64,000 nucleotides of DNA, from the NCBI GenBank assembly GCA_007449985.2, contig VIIQ02000048.1:248001-312000 (forward strand), read 5' to 3'. Of the stretch, positions 12,277 through 23,100 are shown piece by piece; the first letter of the stretch is position 1, and every line of letters starts with the position of its first letter. The translations under genes and the position numbers were made by a program. This stretch comes from Desmodesmus armatus (taxonomy: Eukaryota > Chlorophyta > Chlorophyceae > Sphaeropleales > Scenedesmaceae). Under the pieces are notes generated by a model. That model saw only the letters and a list, made by a program, of their open reading frames with translations. It was not told the DNA's origin and ran no database searches.

Positions 12277-12830
12277 GCAGCAGCGCACCCAGCCGCAGCC
12301 AAAGCGACAGCCAAAGCGACGGCCAAAGCTTCAGCGACTGCCGCAGCAGTGCTGAGAATTTGAAGCAGCATGTTGTACAGCAGGATCATCCTGAGCCCTC
12401 AAAGCACTTCAGTGCTAAGCTGCTGCAGACTTTGAGCCTCCCACAGCTGGTTTCCATCCTCGAGTACAAGCTTGATGCATACGTGCCCCTCTACCAGGAG
12501 GATATGAGATTGGCAGTTGTGGAGGAGCTCAAATGCAGGCTGGCATATGGCAGCAACCGCTATGCAGCTCGGCTTGCGCTTGCAGAGTACCCCAAAGCCA
12601 TCCCATACCTGCTAGGCTTAGTGATGCACCCCAGCAGCGGCAGCAGTCACTGCTGCCGCTGCGTGCGGCACGCAGCTGGCTGCAGCGCCAGTGTGCACAT
12701 ATGCTGCTTGCTTGCACTTGGGTGCCTGTGCCACAGGCACATGACGCAGTGTGCCATGTCGCGCCATGTGCTTTTGCTTGCATGGCAAGGACATGGCGGG
12801 TACCATATGCCCTTGTGTGTGTGTGTGTGA
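11424..12830 (+). CDS. Hypothetical protein, Gln/Ser-rich, two-exon model, 3' end uncertain
   Basis: Not recognised. ATG 11424 opens MGQVSAKQ, which fits the N-myristoylation pattern (Gly2, small residue at position 6). A donor after codon 80 (CAG|GTGGGC at 11664) and an acceptor at 12143 join in phase 0 to a second open stretch. The result has Gln runs, a Ser/Arg-rich segment (12230-12310), then a more protein-like, helix-prone region (SAKLLQTLSLPQLVSILEY, then YVPLYQEDMRLAVVEELK). Past about 12625 the frame reads through Cys/His-rich sequence into a TG repeat and stops at 12830. That tail looks non-coding, so a splice site before it is probable. Exon 18744-19223 could belong to the same gene, but that would need a 6-kb intron containing the RING gene. 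Confidence 0.35.
12814..12829 (+). repeat. (TG)8 microsatellite
   Basis: Eight consecutive TG units. It marks the probable non-coding end of the hypothetical frame above. Confidence 0.9.
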
Positions 12831-14630
12831 TCGTTCCGACTGGTACTGGCTGACTGGTACTGACTGACTGGTACTGACTGACAAAACACAGCTGCCCAAC
12901 AGCGGCTGACTGACTGATGGGTGTACATGTGACCCCTCACTGTTGGGAGCAACACCTCTGCTACCTGTGACCCCTCCTTTTTGTGTGCTGCTGGGGGTGT
13001 GGTGCTTGGCGCCACATACTCACCTAGCCGCCATTTTTACTTCGTGTGCTGGTCTGATCTGGTCTGGTTCTTTGAATCGGTGTGGTCTGGTGGAAATCTG
13101 GCAGTGTGTCGAGCAGTGCAAGGCGTGCCCAAGGGGTAGTAACCCTGGTGGTGCGGTTGAGCTGGTAGCTGATGCAGTGTGTAAGACACTGAGCTTGCAG
13201 TGTGTGCTGCCAGCTTGCGCGTGAGATGCACAGCACTGTTCCTGTCCAGGAGGTCAGCTTGACTTTGATGCGGGGCGCTGCATTCTGGCACTTGCACAGG
13301 CTAGCTGTTCACCACCCTCCCCTTCCATGGTGTATGGTGAGAGGGACCTAGTGAGACTGGTTTTGTTCCCCTGCATGACTGACTGATGGCGCCTTGCTTA
13401 CCAGGGCCCCCATGTTTTGGCTGTAAGGCTCGTACTGGGGCGTCGTATGCATGTATGTGTGAGTGAGGAAGGCAGGGCAAGGCCCCAGAGTCCCTGGAGC
13501 TGGTGTACCATGGATACTGATGCATGCATGCGTGTGTAGCGCTTGTGGGGTTATGTAGTGCCTTGACAATGGGGCCACTGGCACATTTGTTTCAGAGAGT
13601 GTTGTTTGTTATCTGGGGGTCCTCAGGACCTCACCTGTGGTGGGCTGCAGATCATCTGCATCTACTGGGATGTCACAGCACAGCATAGCACGGGGGTTGA
13701 TCCACGCTTCTGATGCTGGGGCAGCTGCTTTGCCATTCTTTGTCTAGCAACTGATGAGTGTGTGCACGTGCATGGCAGGACTGTACATCACTTATGTAAT
13801 GCTTGCGCTGGCATGAGGCATGTTCATGCTGAGGGCTGGGCCGCTTGAGTTCTTGCAACCGCCGTCTGGGAGAGTTCAATTGTCGGAACAAGGTCCCAGA
13901 GTGCTACTGAATGCTGTGGGCGCTGTGCCTGCAGTCGAGACCCTGCAAAGCAGCTAACTGCCTTCCGAAGTTTGACGGGACACCATAACAGCGCTGTAAA
14001 AAGTGTAGGGGGCCCTGCTCTTTTTTCAGCTGGGTGGGTAGTTTCGATGTGTTTGGGCAGGCAATGGGCGAGCCTTTGAAAAACCACAGCACAAGCAGGA
14101 GGCTGCATGAGGCACCTGGGGGGTGGCAGTTGGGGGCTACTGTGGGTGCCCTGTATGCTGCTGTACTTGCTTTCTAGCAGCTGGCTTGCAGGTGAAAGTT
14201 GTTCTCAGAGCATCTGTTATGCAGCAGGACTGCACGTTTTAGCGTGGCCCGTCGAACTGGTAAAGTCGTCTACAGCATGACCAGCCATGCGAGGTAGGCT
14301 GTTCAGATCCTGGTGCTCCCATGCTATTGGTTTGCCGCCAGCGGCGGGGTGGGGACCAACCACAGGCACCAGTGGCAGCAAAAGCAGGTGGTTTGCTGTG
14401 TTTGTCCTTGTACCGCCAAGTATTGATAGGGTGGGAGGCCCTTGTCGCCAAATCTAAGCCAAAAACAATTGGCATATAGGGTTCGTCGCCAACTATCGTC
14501 AAGGGTCCAAAACCTAAAAAACACTGCTTGACACCCCTATCCCATGAACCTGTTGACTTCTTACACACTCCTTTCCAACCTGAACCATGCATGGAACAAA
14601 AAAAAACTCACCGCCAAGTGCTGACTGCAT
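12831..14630. other. Long stretch with no supported gene
   Basis: About 1.8 kb without a convincing coding frame on either strand. Short repeats of ACTGGTACTGACTG occur at 12838-12880. TTACA at about 14571 (TGTAA on the minus strand) lies 300 nt past the RING gene stop and may be its polyadenylation signal. Nothing else was recognised. Confidence 0.5.
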
Positions 14631-14860
14631 TGCTAAACCTCTGCCCTGCACTGTGGGCAGTGCAGGGGCTGTCTACGGGTCGCTTTGTTTGTTGCCAACT
14701 GCCGCAAACACAGCACACAGTACGTATGCCGGCACTGCAGCTGCGTAACCGACCGCACCCCCACTCGCCGCAAGCTCTTCTGCAAAATCCTCAATGCAAA
14801 TGGCGTCGTCACCCAGCAAAAGTAAAGAGGCCATAACGTATGTAGGCTGCCTAAGACCCT
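14631..14860 (-). pseudogene. Decayed tandem copy of the RING-gene 3' end
   Basis: On the minus strand this segment repeats the last roughly 230 nt of the adjacent RING gene, with a period near 240 bp. Shared blocks include the Cys/His core around TGCCGGCACTGCAGCTGCG, the GCAAACACAGCACACAG stretch, and the CAGTGCAGAGGTTTAG end. An N-terminal piece reads CIEDFAEEL in place of CCICQDDFTEEL. Indels break the frame between the zinc ligands, so it cannot encode a working RING. Confidence 0.75.
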
Positions 14861-14869
14861 GTGCTACCA

Positions 14870-17731
14870 CTAAACCTCTGCCCTGCACTGTGGGCAATGC
14901 AGGGGCTGCCTACGGGCTGCTTTGTTTGCCAAGTTTGTTGCCAACTGCCGCAAACACAGCACACAGTACGTGTGCCGGCACTGCAGCTGCGTAACCGACC
15001 GCACCCCACCCCCCTCAAGCTCCTCTGTAAAATCATCTTGGCAAATGCAGCAAGAATCGTCACCCTCAGGAAGCGAAGAGGCTACCACATCACTCCAGAG
15101 GGCTGCTGCTAGTCCGGATGGCAGGGGCGCTAGCCCAGCATACACACCCGCTGTTGTCTTAGCTGCTGCTGCCACATCTGCTGCTGCAGCAACAGACGAT
15201 GTTAAATCAACAGCAGCAGCAGCAGCAGCAGCTCCATCGCTGCTGCCCACAGCATCTGCATGTGCATCACCATTCTGTTGCTGCCTGCTGCTGCTACCCT
15301 GGCCCCTGCCCCTGCCCCTCCCCTGCTGCCGCCGCCGCCGCTGCCCCTGCCGCTGCTGCTGCTGACTTCCCGCCCACTCGTCCACCCACTGCTGTGTACC
15401 AACCACTTGGCTAGGTGCTGCAGCTGCCGCCGGCGGTACTGCTGCTGCTGCTGCCTCTGGTGCTGCTGTGGTATGTCTTGCTTGCTGCATGGCCTCTTCC
15501 GCAGCTGCAGCAGGTGATAAGCTCTCGCTGTCACCAGCCGCCGCTGCTGCTGCTGCACGCCGAGCCTGTACTGCCTGCCGTGCCATGGCTAGCTCCACCA
15601 CCTGGGAAGCAAATTGACATCAAGAAAATTGACATGTTTGGCAAAAATGACAGTATGTGTGCGGTACACAGCCAACCCATGGGCAGCAGCATGCGGCATG
15701 GGTTGCCGATGCAGTATACTCATATCAGCAGTAAGTAACATGCAGTAAGTGACATCACATGCATTGGCGGTGCAGTGTAGCCATGGCAGCAGTACTACTA
15801 CATAGTATGCACGCAGTACACCGGTAACACCCAACTGTAACCCCCAGACCCCTGCCAAGGCCCCCCTTACCTCATCATAACACTCCTGTGTTACATGGAA
15901 GGTGCTTGTCCCCGCAGTCCTGATATAGTGTGACCGCTGCTGTGGTGCAATAACCGGCAGCGCCCAACTATATCCCGTCGGCACATGGGTGAACTGCGAG
16001 GCCCAAAGCGGCAGAAAGTCAAACTGTACTTCCTGGAGAAAGTCAAACAAACCCAACTGTAGCTCAATCTGGTCACCCTCGGGGCGTGAGGGGACCACGA
16101 GAACGACCGGGATCGTGATCTGGAACGCGATGTTTCCCGGGCCGGCCAGTAGTTGGACTGTGAGGGGTTCGGTGAGGGCTCTCACGGGGGCTGAGTGGCC
16201 TCCGAACATGATTGGGGCGACGGCGGCACCGCGGAGGGGGTGGTGTTGCAGGCCGAGGCGGTTGGCAACTGTCTGCGAGGGCAGGAGCGGGGAGACAGCA
16301 GGGACGATAGGGTTTATGCCAGGCGATTGATGGACCAATGCATGTTGTTCAATGGTCAAGATGAGTGTGGGGGCAGCTGACTGCAACACCTGCAAATGCA
16401 GAGCTTTGCTCTGTGGGTGCTTCTGGACAAGCACACAGGCAGAAAGCCACGCATGCTGTATGCTTGTAGCACATTGCTGGTTGGACCCTGCACTGCAACA
16501 CCAAGGGGTCACACGTACAAGTGGGTATATGCAGACAGGCCCACTGCAACCATTACATGCTGCATATCGAGTTGCGTGAGGGACCTGCTGACTGCAAGTG
16601 CAACTGCGACAACAGACTGCTGACTGTGCATGATCCTGCAACTGCAACAGACTACACAGCGCAGATTACAGACTGCAGACTGTGCCCGGCGCACGGTGCG
16701 CGCATCTACAGCCAATGTCATGCGCACCTCTGTTATGGCGCTGGGAGCGTGGCCTGCAGCGCACAAACAGCAGGACAAGCAAAAGACAATGAGACTGGGA
16801 GAACAAAGAGTGTGCTGACTTGCTGTGTGTCAGCACTGGAAGTGGGGTGGCAGTCTGGCAGTTGCAGGACTGCCACCAAACTGTCACCCATCCGAATTGT
16901 GCTGTAGATGAATTGACAGATGCATTGCATGACAGATGCAGTCGCATGAATGAGATACGGTACACACACCTGAATCATCAACACAGCACCATACCCCATC
17001 CAAGTTGGTCTTGATTGTTACTGGTTTTGTTTTGGGACAAATGCAGATGCATTTTCATTGACAGGTGCACTTGTATGACTGACAGACACACCTGAGTCGT
17101 TCACACGTGTACGCACGACGCCGCCACCCTGTGGGCCCTGCAGCGCAGCAGCATACTCTGGCACAGGCCAGTACTGGCCGGCAGGCACGGTCTCGTAGTC
17201 ATGCAGGACCTTCTCCCTGTCCGTGCAAAACCTACAGGGGCAGCGACAGTTACAATAACAGCAACGACAACAAAAGTTGAGCCATCAGTATCATAGGCTG
17301 GTGCTTGTCACCTGTGCACAGCTGCAGCCACAGTCACCCAAACAAAAAACAGTTATGCTCAAAATAGGCGCAGCAAAGAGCCACAGAGCACCCCGGGTAT
17401 CATGATGATAGAGCTCGTAGGGGGATAGGGGGATAAAAGCAGCAGCCAGGTACCTGACTGGGCGGCCAGAAACCAAGTAGCGCAGAGGAGGGCCGCTGTA
17501 TGGCTGATGCTGCACCTGCACAGGTGGCTGCTCGCCATTTCCATAGCGCTGCTGCTGTTGTGCGAGAATGATTCGCAGTGCAGCTATAATGACGCTTGGT
17601 TCGCTCTCTACCAGACCGCCTGCTAGGGGGGCAGCTCCAGGTCTCGCAGTTGGCATGACAGCGAAACTCGTAGGGCCTATGTCAACTCCTTCTTCAGAGA
17701 TGTTGATAGGAGGCGTGTGCCCAACGGCCAT
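14870..17731 (-). CDS. RING-finger (C3HC4) protein, putative E3 ubiquitin ligase
   Basis: Exons in transcript order: 17731-17454, 17231-17092, 16376-15871, 15601-14870, joining to 551 residues. The C-terminus has a complete C3HC4 RING: CCICQDDF, then LQCRHTYCVLC, then HCPQCRAEV-stop, at about residues 485-551. RING domains recruit E2 enzymes for ubiquitin transfer; that activity is inferred here. Before the RING is a long Ala/Gln/Arg low-complexity stretch (GRGRGRGQG, Ala runs). The N-terminal half (92 residues, then VLHDYETVPAGQYWPVPEY, then an exon with IAFQITIPVVLVVPSRPEGD) looks globular and beta-rich, but I do not recognise it. No membrane segment is clear. ATG 17731 is the first Met of the open first exon. 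Confidence 0.85.
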
Positions 17732-18199
17732 TGTGTTGCTGCTTGTGGCAGTAGTGTGTGCAGCAGTACTACTGCTGTGGATGTTGAAGTGCTCGCCGCT
17801 TGCACGGCTGCGACAACTAGTAGGAAGAGTGTAAGGCGCTCAGGTTGTATGAGTCTGGCAGAGACTCTAAAAGCAGCAGCGTGGGGCGCGGTCCCCGATA
17901 GGGTTTAGGTCTTCGACACGTGACATGGGCTGCTCAAGCTTTAAAGGTGTATGATAGTGTGTGACAGACCTTTTATGGGTGTGTATGCATCGTCGTCGTT
18001 GGGACACGTCCTGAAAACGTGCTGGAGGGGGATCAGCAGAACTACTCCATCTGTAGAAGGTCAGGACAAGTGAAGCACTGAATACACACTCGCAGGTTAC
18101 CCGTTCTTTTGTATGATGATTACAAGAGAGAGTCTGACCGCAGTAGGCAGCAGCACGAGGAATTGTGCTCATCGGGACAACCCCTGGCCAGTGCAATAG
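17732..18199. other. 5' flank of the RING gene
   Basis: No supported gene. This should hold the RING gene promoter on the minus strand. An open frame near 18109 (+) starts with charged residues but has no splice partners or recognisable domain. Confidence 0.4.
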
Positions 18200-18660
18200 G
18201 GCTTGCTAAGGGGCTGACCACTTGGCCAGCTACACGTCACACCCACAGGGGCAGCCATGTAGCTGGGCGTAGCTGCAGAGTTTGTTACAGGAGATATAGT
18301 TTTTGGGTCAAACAGGCCCTGAGTCCGCTACGTCAGCTACACCAAAAAAAACATCTGCATGGACACGTACAGCCATAAGTGTAGCTTGTAGCTGGCTCTA
18401 GTAGGAAAAGCCCTTATGTGCTGTGACTTGTAGCTGGGTGTAGCTGGATGCAGATACCCGTAACTTCCTGGCATGTAGCCAGCTACACACAGCCGTAGCC
18501 AGCTCTGCGCAGCTGGCCGCACACGCCCCACACGCCCCACATAGCAACCCCACATCATGAAGCTTGTAGCCAGTTCCTTGGGCAGCCATACCTTGTGGCC
18601 GTAGCTTGCAGCTAGATGTAGCTGAAAGTAGCCGACTTGCTGCATAGAGCCTATTCATCA
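18200..18660. repeat. Cluster of GTAGCT/AGCTAC motifs in both orientations
   Basis: GTAGC(T/C) or its complement GCTAC occurs more than a dozen times in about 450 bp, often as TGTAGCTGG or CAGCTACA. One pair forms a perfect inverted repeat, TGTAGC-CA-GCTACA (18474-18487). Unit spacing is irregular and no coding frame explains it. Confidence 0.6.
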
Positions 18661-18743
18661 TGCCCTATCTCTGGTGCAGGTGCCTGGGCAAGCTACAACC
18701 GACTACATGCCCGCCCCGGTGGGTGTGACATGCAGTTGGCCTA

Positions 18744-19223
18744 GTGGTCAGCCCCTCGGCTTGCTGCGCCTCAGTGTACGTTGTCACAGCCCTGCAGACC
18801 CTAGCAGCAGCTGCCAGGGAGCCAGCAGTGTCCGAGTGCATCCTAGCTTGCCACAGCTACAGCAGGATCCCTATCCTCAATGACCTAGCTTTGAAGTTGG
18901 CGAACAAGTGCTTGAGCGCAGAGTGGCAGACCGCAGCCGCATACCTTGTGCACATGCCAGCAAGGACAGCTGCAGGGGCTGCCATGATGGCCACCCCCAC
19001 AGGCCGGGCCCCGGCGATGGGGCTGTCAATAGTGGCAGAGGCAAAGGATGTGCCAGCCTGCGGACAGTACCATGCTTTCAAGGTGGTCCGTGCCATGCTG
19101 ATGGCCATCCCTGCAGACCAGTCAGTGGCAGAGGACAAGGCGCTCATCGACGAGATGGAGTGGAGGGCAGAGCAGGCGTGGTGGGTTGTGGATGTGCTTG
19201 GTGTGCATGCGCTTGCTGGTTGA
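18744..19223 (+). CDS. Hypothetical coding exon lacking its own start
   Basis: A 160-codon open stretch with protein-like composition (SECILACHSYSRIPILNDLA, later EDKALIDEMEWRAEQAWW) ending at TGA 19221-19223. It has no in-frame ATG near its start. AG acceptors at about 18743 and 18775 suggest it is an internal or terminal exon. The sequence is helix-prone, alternating Ala/Leu with charged residues, and could be an armadillo/HEAT-like piece, but I do not recognise a family. Its upstream exon is not identified. The start given is the beginning of the open frame, not a claimed initiation codon. Confidence 0.4.
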   Translation: MVSPSACCASVYVVTALQTLAAAAREPAVSECILACHSYSRIPILNDLALKLANKCLSAEWQTAAAYLVHMPARTAAGAAMMATPTGRAPAMGLSIVAEAKDVPACGQYHAFKVVRAMLMAIPADQSVAEDKALIDEMEWRAEQAWWVVDVLGVHALAG

Positions 19224-20195
19224 GTGCATGTTTTGTTTTGCCAGTGGCTGCGTCTTGAAATGGCTCGAGGTACCAATCTCTTGTTGCTGTTTTGAGCCTT
19301 GGAAAGTGGTCCTGACAGCTGCGCAATGGCGGTGGATGTGGATCCTTCGTGTGGTGATGTGTGTGGGGCTGTGCCATGCATTGTTGTACACCAGGTGCCG
19401 AATTAGTGCATTTGTATGCATGGTCAGCTTGCACATGTTGGATGTTGATTGTGTTGGCTTGTTTAGTAGGAGCGTCCTGCACTGCAGGGAGCCCCTGGGC
19501 ACGAGGGGTTGGCGCATGCAGGACCAATGGGTCCTGGCCAAAGTTGATTTTTGGCTTTAGCTGGGTTGGTGTGTTGTAAGTCACCGTTACCTTTTGAGTA
19601 TTATGACTCAAGAGGCAGCCTGCATTGGGCCGGTGTTTCTCGGCAGGCATGGTTGGTGTTGGACTACTAAACATGCCTCAGTGAGATCAGCAAACGCACT
19701 CGTCGATGTCGTAATAACCAAGCTTGCAGATTCTGTATGCGGAATCACTGGAATCCAAGCCCCATCAACATTACTGTCACCAGATGCAGCCAACAGACAG
19801 CGCTGTCAAGAGGTCACAGGTTTGACCAAGTTCACAGCACAGCTGCCGGCCAGGGGTGCACTGGCACCCCCACACACTGTGCTGTACGGAGTCAAAGGTC
19901 CAGCAGCATGCCATCAATGATGCACTTCACATTTCCTGCCAGACACAACGGCAATGCGCCATGGCGGCGTTTCTCTGTTTCACACAAGTATGCACAGCGG
20001 CATCCACGGTGCGGAGCGCCCCTCACACGCCGCCGACTGCGAGGCAAACGCTCCCTTCTTTGCCCCCCCCCCCTTTAGCACACCCCTGACACTCCAGCGG
20101 CAGCCCTCAACTCAGAACCAGTGCCACATGCAGAGTGCAACATTTCAGTGGTGGTCAGGAGTAGGCCAGCAGACCACAGCTCCCTCCAGCGTGGC
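19224..20195. other. Convergent intergenic region
   Basis: Lies between the end of the hypothetical exon and the stop of the coiled-coil gene on the opposite strand. No supported gene was found; it should contain both 3' UTRs. Confidence 0.45.
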
Positions 20196-23100
20196 TCAAG
20201 ACAGCTGGCCGTTGAGCACGCCCGTCCCGCTGAGCAGGCTGAGCTCCTTGTTGCGCAGGCTGCGCTTGAGTGCCTTCATCTCCTCCTCCTTCTCCTTCTC
20301 ACGCGACTCCATGGCACGCAGACGCTCACGCAGACCCTCTATCTCGCCTGCAGCACCGGCACAAATCATAGGCACAAAAGATCGCCGTCAGCCTGGTGGT
20401 GACGCGAGTGTGTTGCATGCAGCACAAAACGCCCTGTGCCATCTACTAGTAGGCATATTGGAAGTGCCACTGGTGTGCGTGAAGGTGAGAGAAACAGCAT
20501 GCCGCATGGTCTGTAGGGTCCGCCACAGCCCTGTTGGTGGCTTGGCATTTGTCCTTCCTGCTCACCTGTCTGCCGCCGGTCTTTGCGCGCCTCCAATGCT
20601 GCGATGCGCTCCTTGTCAGCAGCAAGCCTGCAGCATGCGTGAGACGCAGCAGTAATGCAGCCAGTTGATAAGCATATGGGTGGCAACGCACACACATGGT
20701 GCACAGCTATTGGCCCAAGAAGCTGTCACACACAAACCTGGTCGTATGGGCACATGGTGCAGTTGATGCAGATGCCAGCTGGCGAGGCAACTGGGAAGCG
20801 CTTTCAGCCACAGCAACAGCGCTTGCAGCCATGCCCGGCATCGCAATGGTGCAGCTCACCTCTGCAGCTCTTTGCTGTAGCCGTCAGCACGCTCCACCTC
20901 GGCTGCGAGCTGGTTCTGCAGGCTGACTGCCGCCCCCTCCAGCTCCTTGATGATGGCATCAGCTGTCTTGAGCTGCTGGGCCAGCTGGCGTGCTGAGGCC
21001 TCCTGCTGGCTGGACAGCTGCGCCGCATGAGAGTCCTGCAGGCTGGACAGCTGGGACTGCACAGCAGAATAAGCACAAAACGGCCGCAGCACGCGCTTCA
21101 ACAGTGTAAAGTGGCTCACGTGTCTCCGCTTGCGCAGCACTGCCGGGCCATCAGTACAGGACTATGGTTGGTGTGGCTGCATGCTTGTGAGTGCAAGCGC
21201 AAATACACCTTGGACCTCAGGTGCACTGCAGGAGCGTCAAAGTGACGTCCCAAGCTGCACAAGTGCATATGCATGTTTGGGTCATCCCATCGCCCTCGCG
21301 CCAGGCGTGTTGGGTGGAACGCGTTTTCAGCGCTAGAGATTCTACCATTGACCCAAGCATTGGCACCAAGTGCTGCCTATCCCCAACAAACCCTCCTCAC
21401 CTTCAGCTCCGCCAGCTCGGCCTTCAGGCTGGCTATGCTCTCCTGGCGCGCCACCTCAGCACCCTCCGTCGCCTCCTTGCGCGCCCTGAATGTGACACGA
21501 GACACAAGTAACGAGCATCAAGTATTGCGAGATTGTGCAGGGTGTGTTACATGCTGTGCTGGCTTGCATCACAGCACTTGCACAGTGCAGCGCATACAGG
21601 TGACTGTGTGAGCATGTGTTTCAAACACCCAGCTATGATTCAGGAAGAGCAGGTTCAATGGTGAAGATGATCCTCCTCACTCGCAGGCAGCCGTCATTAA
21701 CAGGCGATACCCATGGTAGCCTGTCTTGCTAACCTGTGCAGGCCAGCCTCGAAGTTGTCATGCTCCTCTTGCTGCTGCCTGCGCAACTGCTCAATCTCCC
21801 CTGATGCCTCAGCCAAGCGGCCCTGGGCAGCATCCAACTCAGCCTGCAGCAGCAGCAGCAGTGGCCGAGGCTTCATGAGTCAGGTACTGAGTGAAAGGAT
21901 ATATGTACGTACGAAGGACGGAGACATCTGCATCTGGCATAATCAAGGGCCGACAGAGGTGCAAGAGCGCCTTGCCAATTACCCTATGCCGAACACCCTC
22001 ATCCCCAAATCGCAAAGCACCGACACAAGCAGTCAGCATGGCAGTGCCGTTCTTGGGGCGCTCTTAGCTGCAGCGCCAAGGGCGCATGCTGTGTGCTGAT
22101 GGGCTTGCCGTTGGCCCTGTTGTAAAATAGATAGCCAGTACAGCAACCAGTTGCGTTTGTTGCACATGATCGAGCTGGCAGTACAGCAGTGCTGTGTCTG
22201 GTCCCACCTGCACTTCTGCCAGCTGTGCCTGTGTAGCTGCCAGGGGTCCGTCCGTGATGGCTGCAGCAGCAGCTGCCTTCTCAGACTCCAGGTAGGCCTG
22301 CAGTGCCTGCAGGTCACAAACCACACGGCCACTCCGTAAAGCATAGCGCAGGCCGCTCGATGTGAGCTTTGCGGGCAAAGCGACAGCCTGGACATGACTA
22401 CTGTCGGCAGTGCATGCACCATCTGCACATTGCCCCGCATGTGTATCATGCGCAGCCAAAACATCCAGTTGCACTGCAGCTATGGCACATGGCACGGAGG
22501 GCATGTGCTGCTGCAAGGCGTGTTGCACAGGCTCCTACCTGCGGCAGAACGGCCAGCTGTTCATCGAAGACGGCTTGCTCGCGTGCGTTGAGCCCCTGCT
22601 GCATGTCCTCACTCAAGTTGACACACATGGCCAGCGTGGCGACCAAGCTCTGCAGGTTGCTGGCGCATGACTGGAAGTCACCTGCACAGCACAACAAACA
22701 TGCCGCTCAAGCTACAGCTACAGAAAGTAGGTGGATCGGGAGGTTGAGAGGGAGGGGTTGATTCATTTACACCCATATGCAGGAACTAAGCAAATCAACA
22801 GAGCAAATAATCACTTTGCTCAAGACCAACCTCAGCAAGTTGCTCATCACGATGGGCAGCTTGACAATGGCGCTCCCTCCCCCCGAACCACGTCATTGGC
22901 TGCTTCTCCTACTAAGGTCGGCACATTCTGCCTGCCTCACCGCCAACCCACCTGCCAGGGCTGCCCCGTCAGCCAGCAGCTGCTCATTCTCTGCCTGAGC
23001 CTCAGCCAGAGCGCCTTCCAGTGCAGCCGCCTGGCCCACGAGACCCAGCAGCACCTGAGTCATACCGCTGACCAGCGCCTGCACAGCACCTGCCACCTCT

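Noticed and set aside
13037..14108. Short open frames on both strands
   Set aside because: No domain, no consistent splice partners, and composition like the surrounding non-coding sequence.
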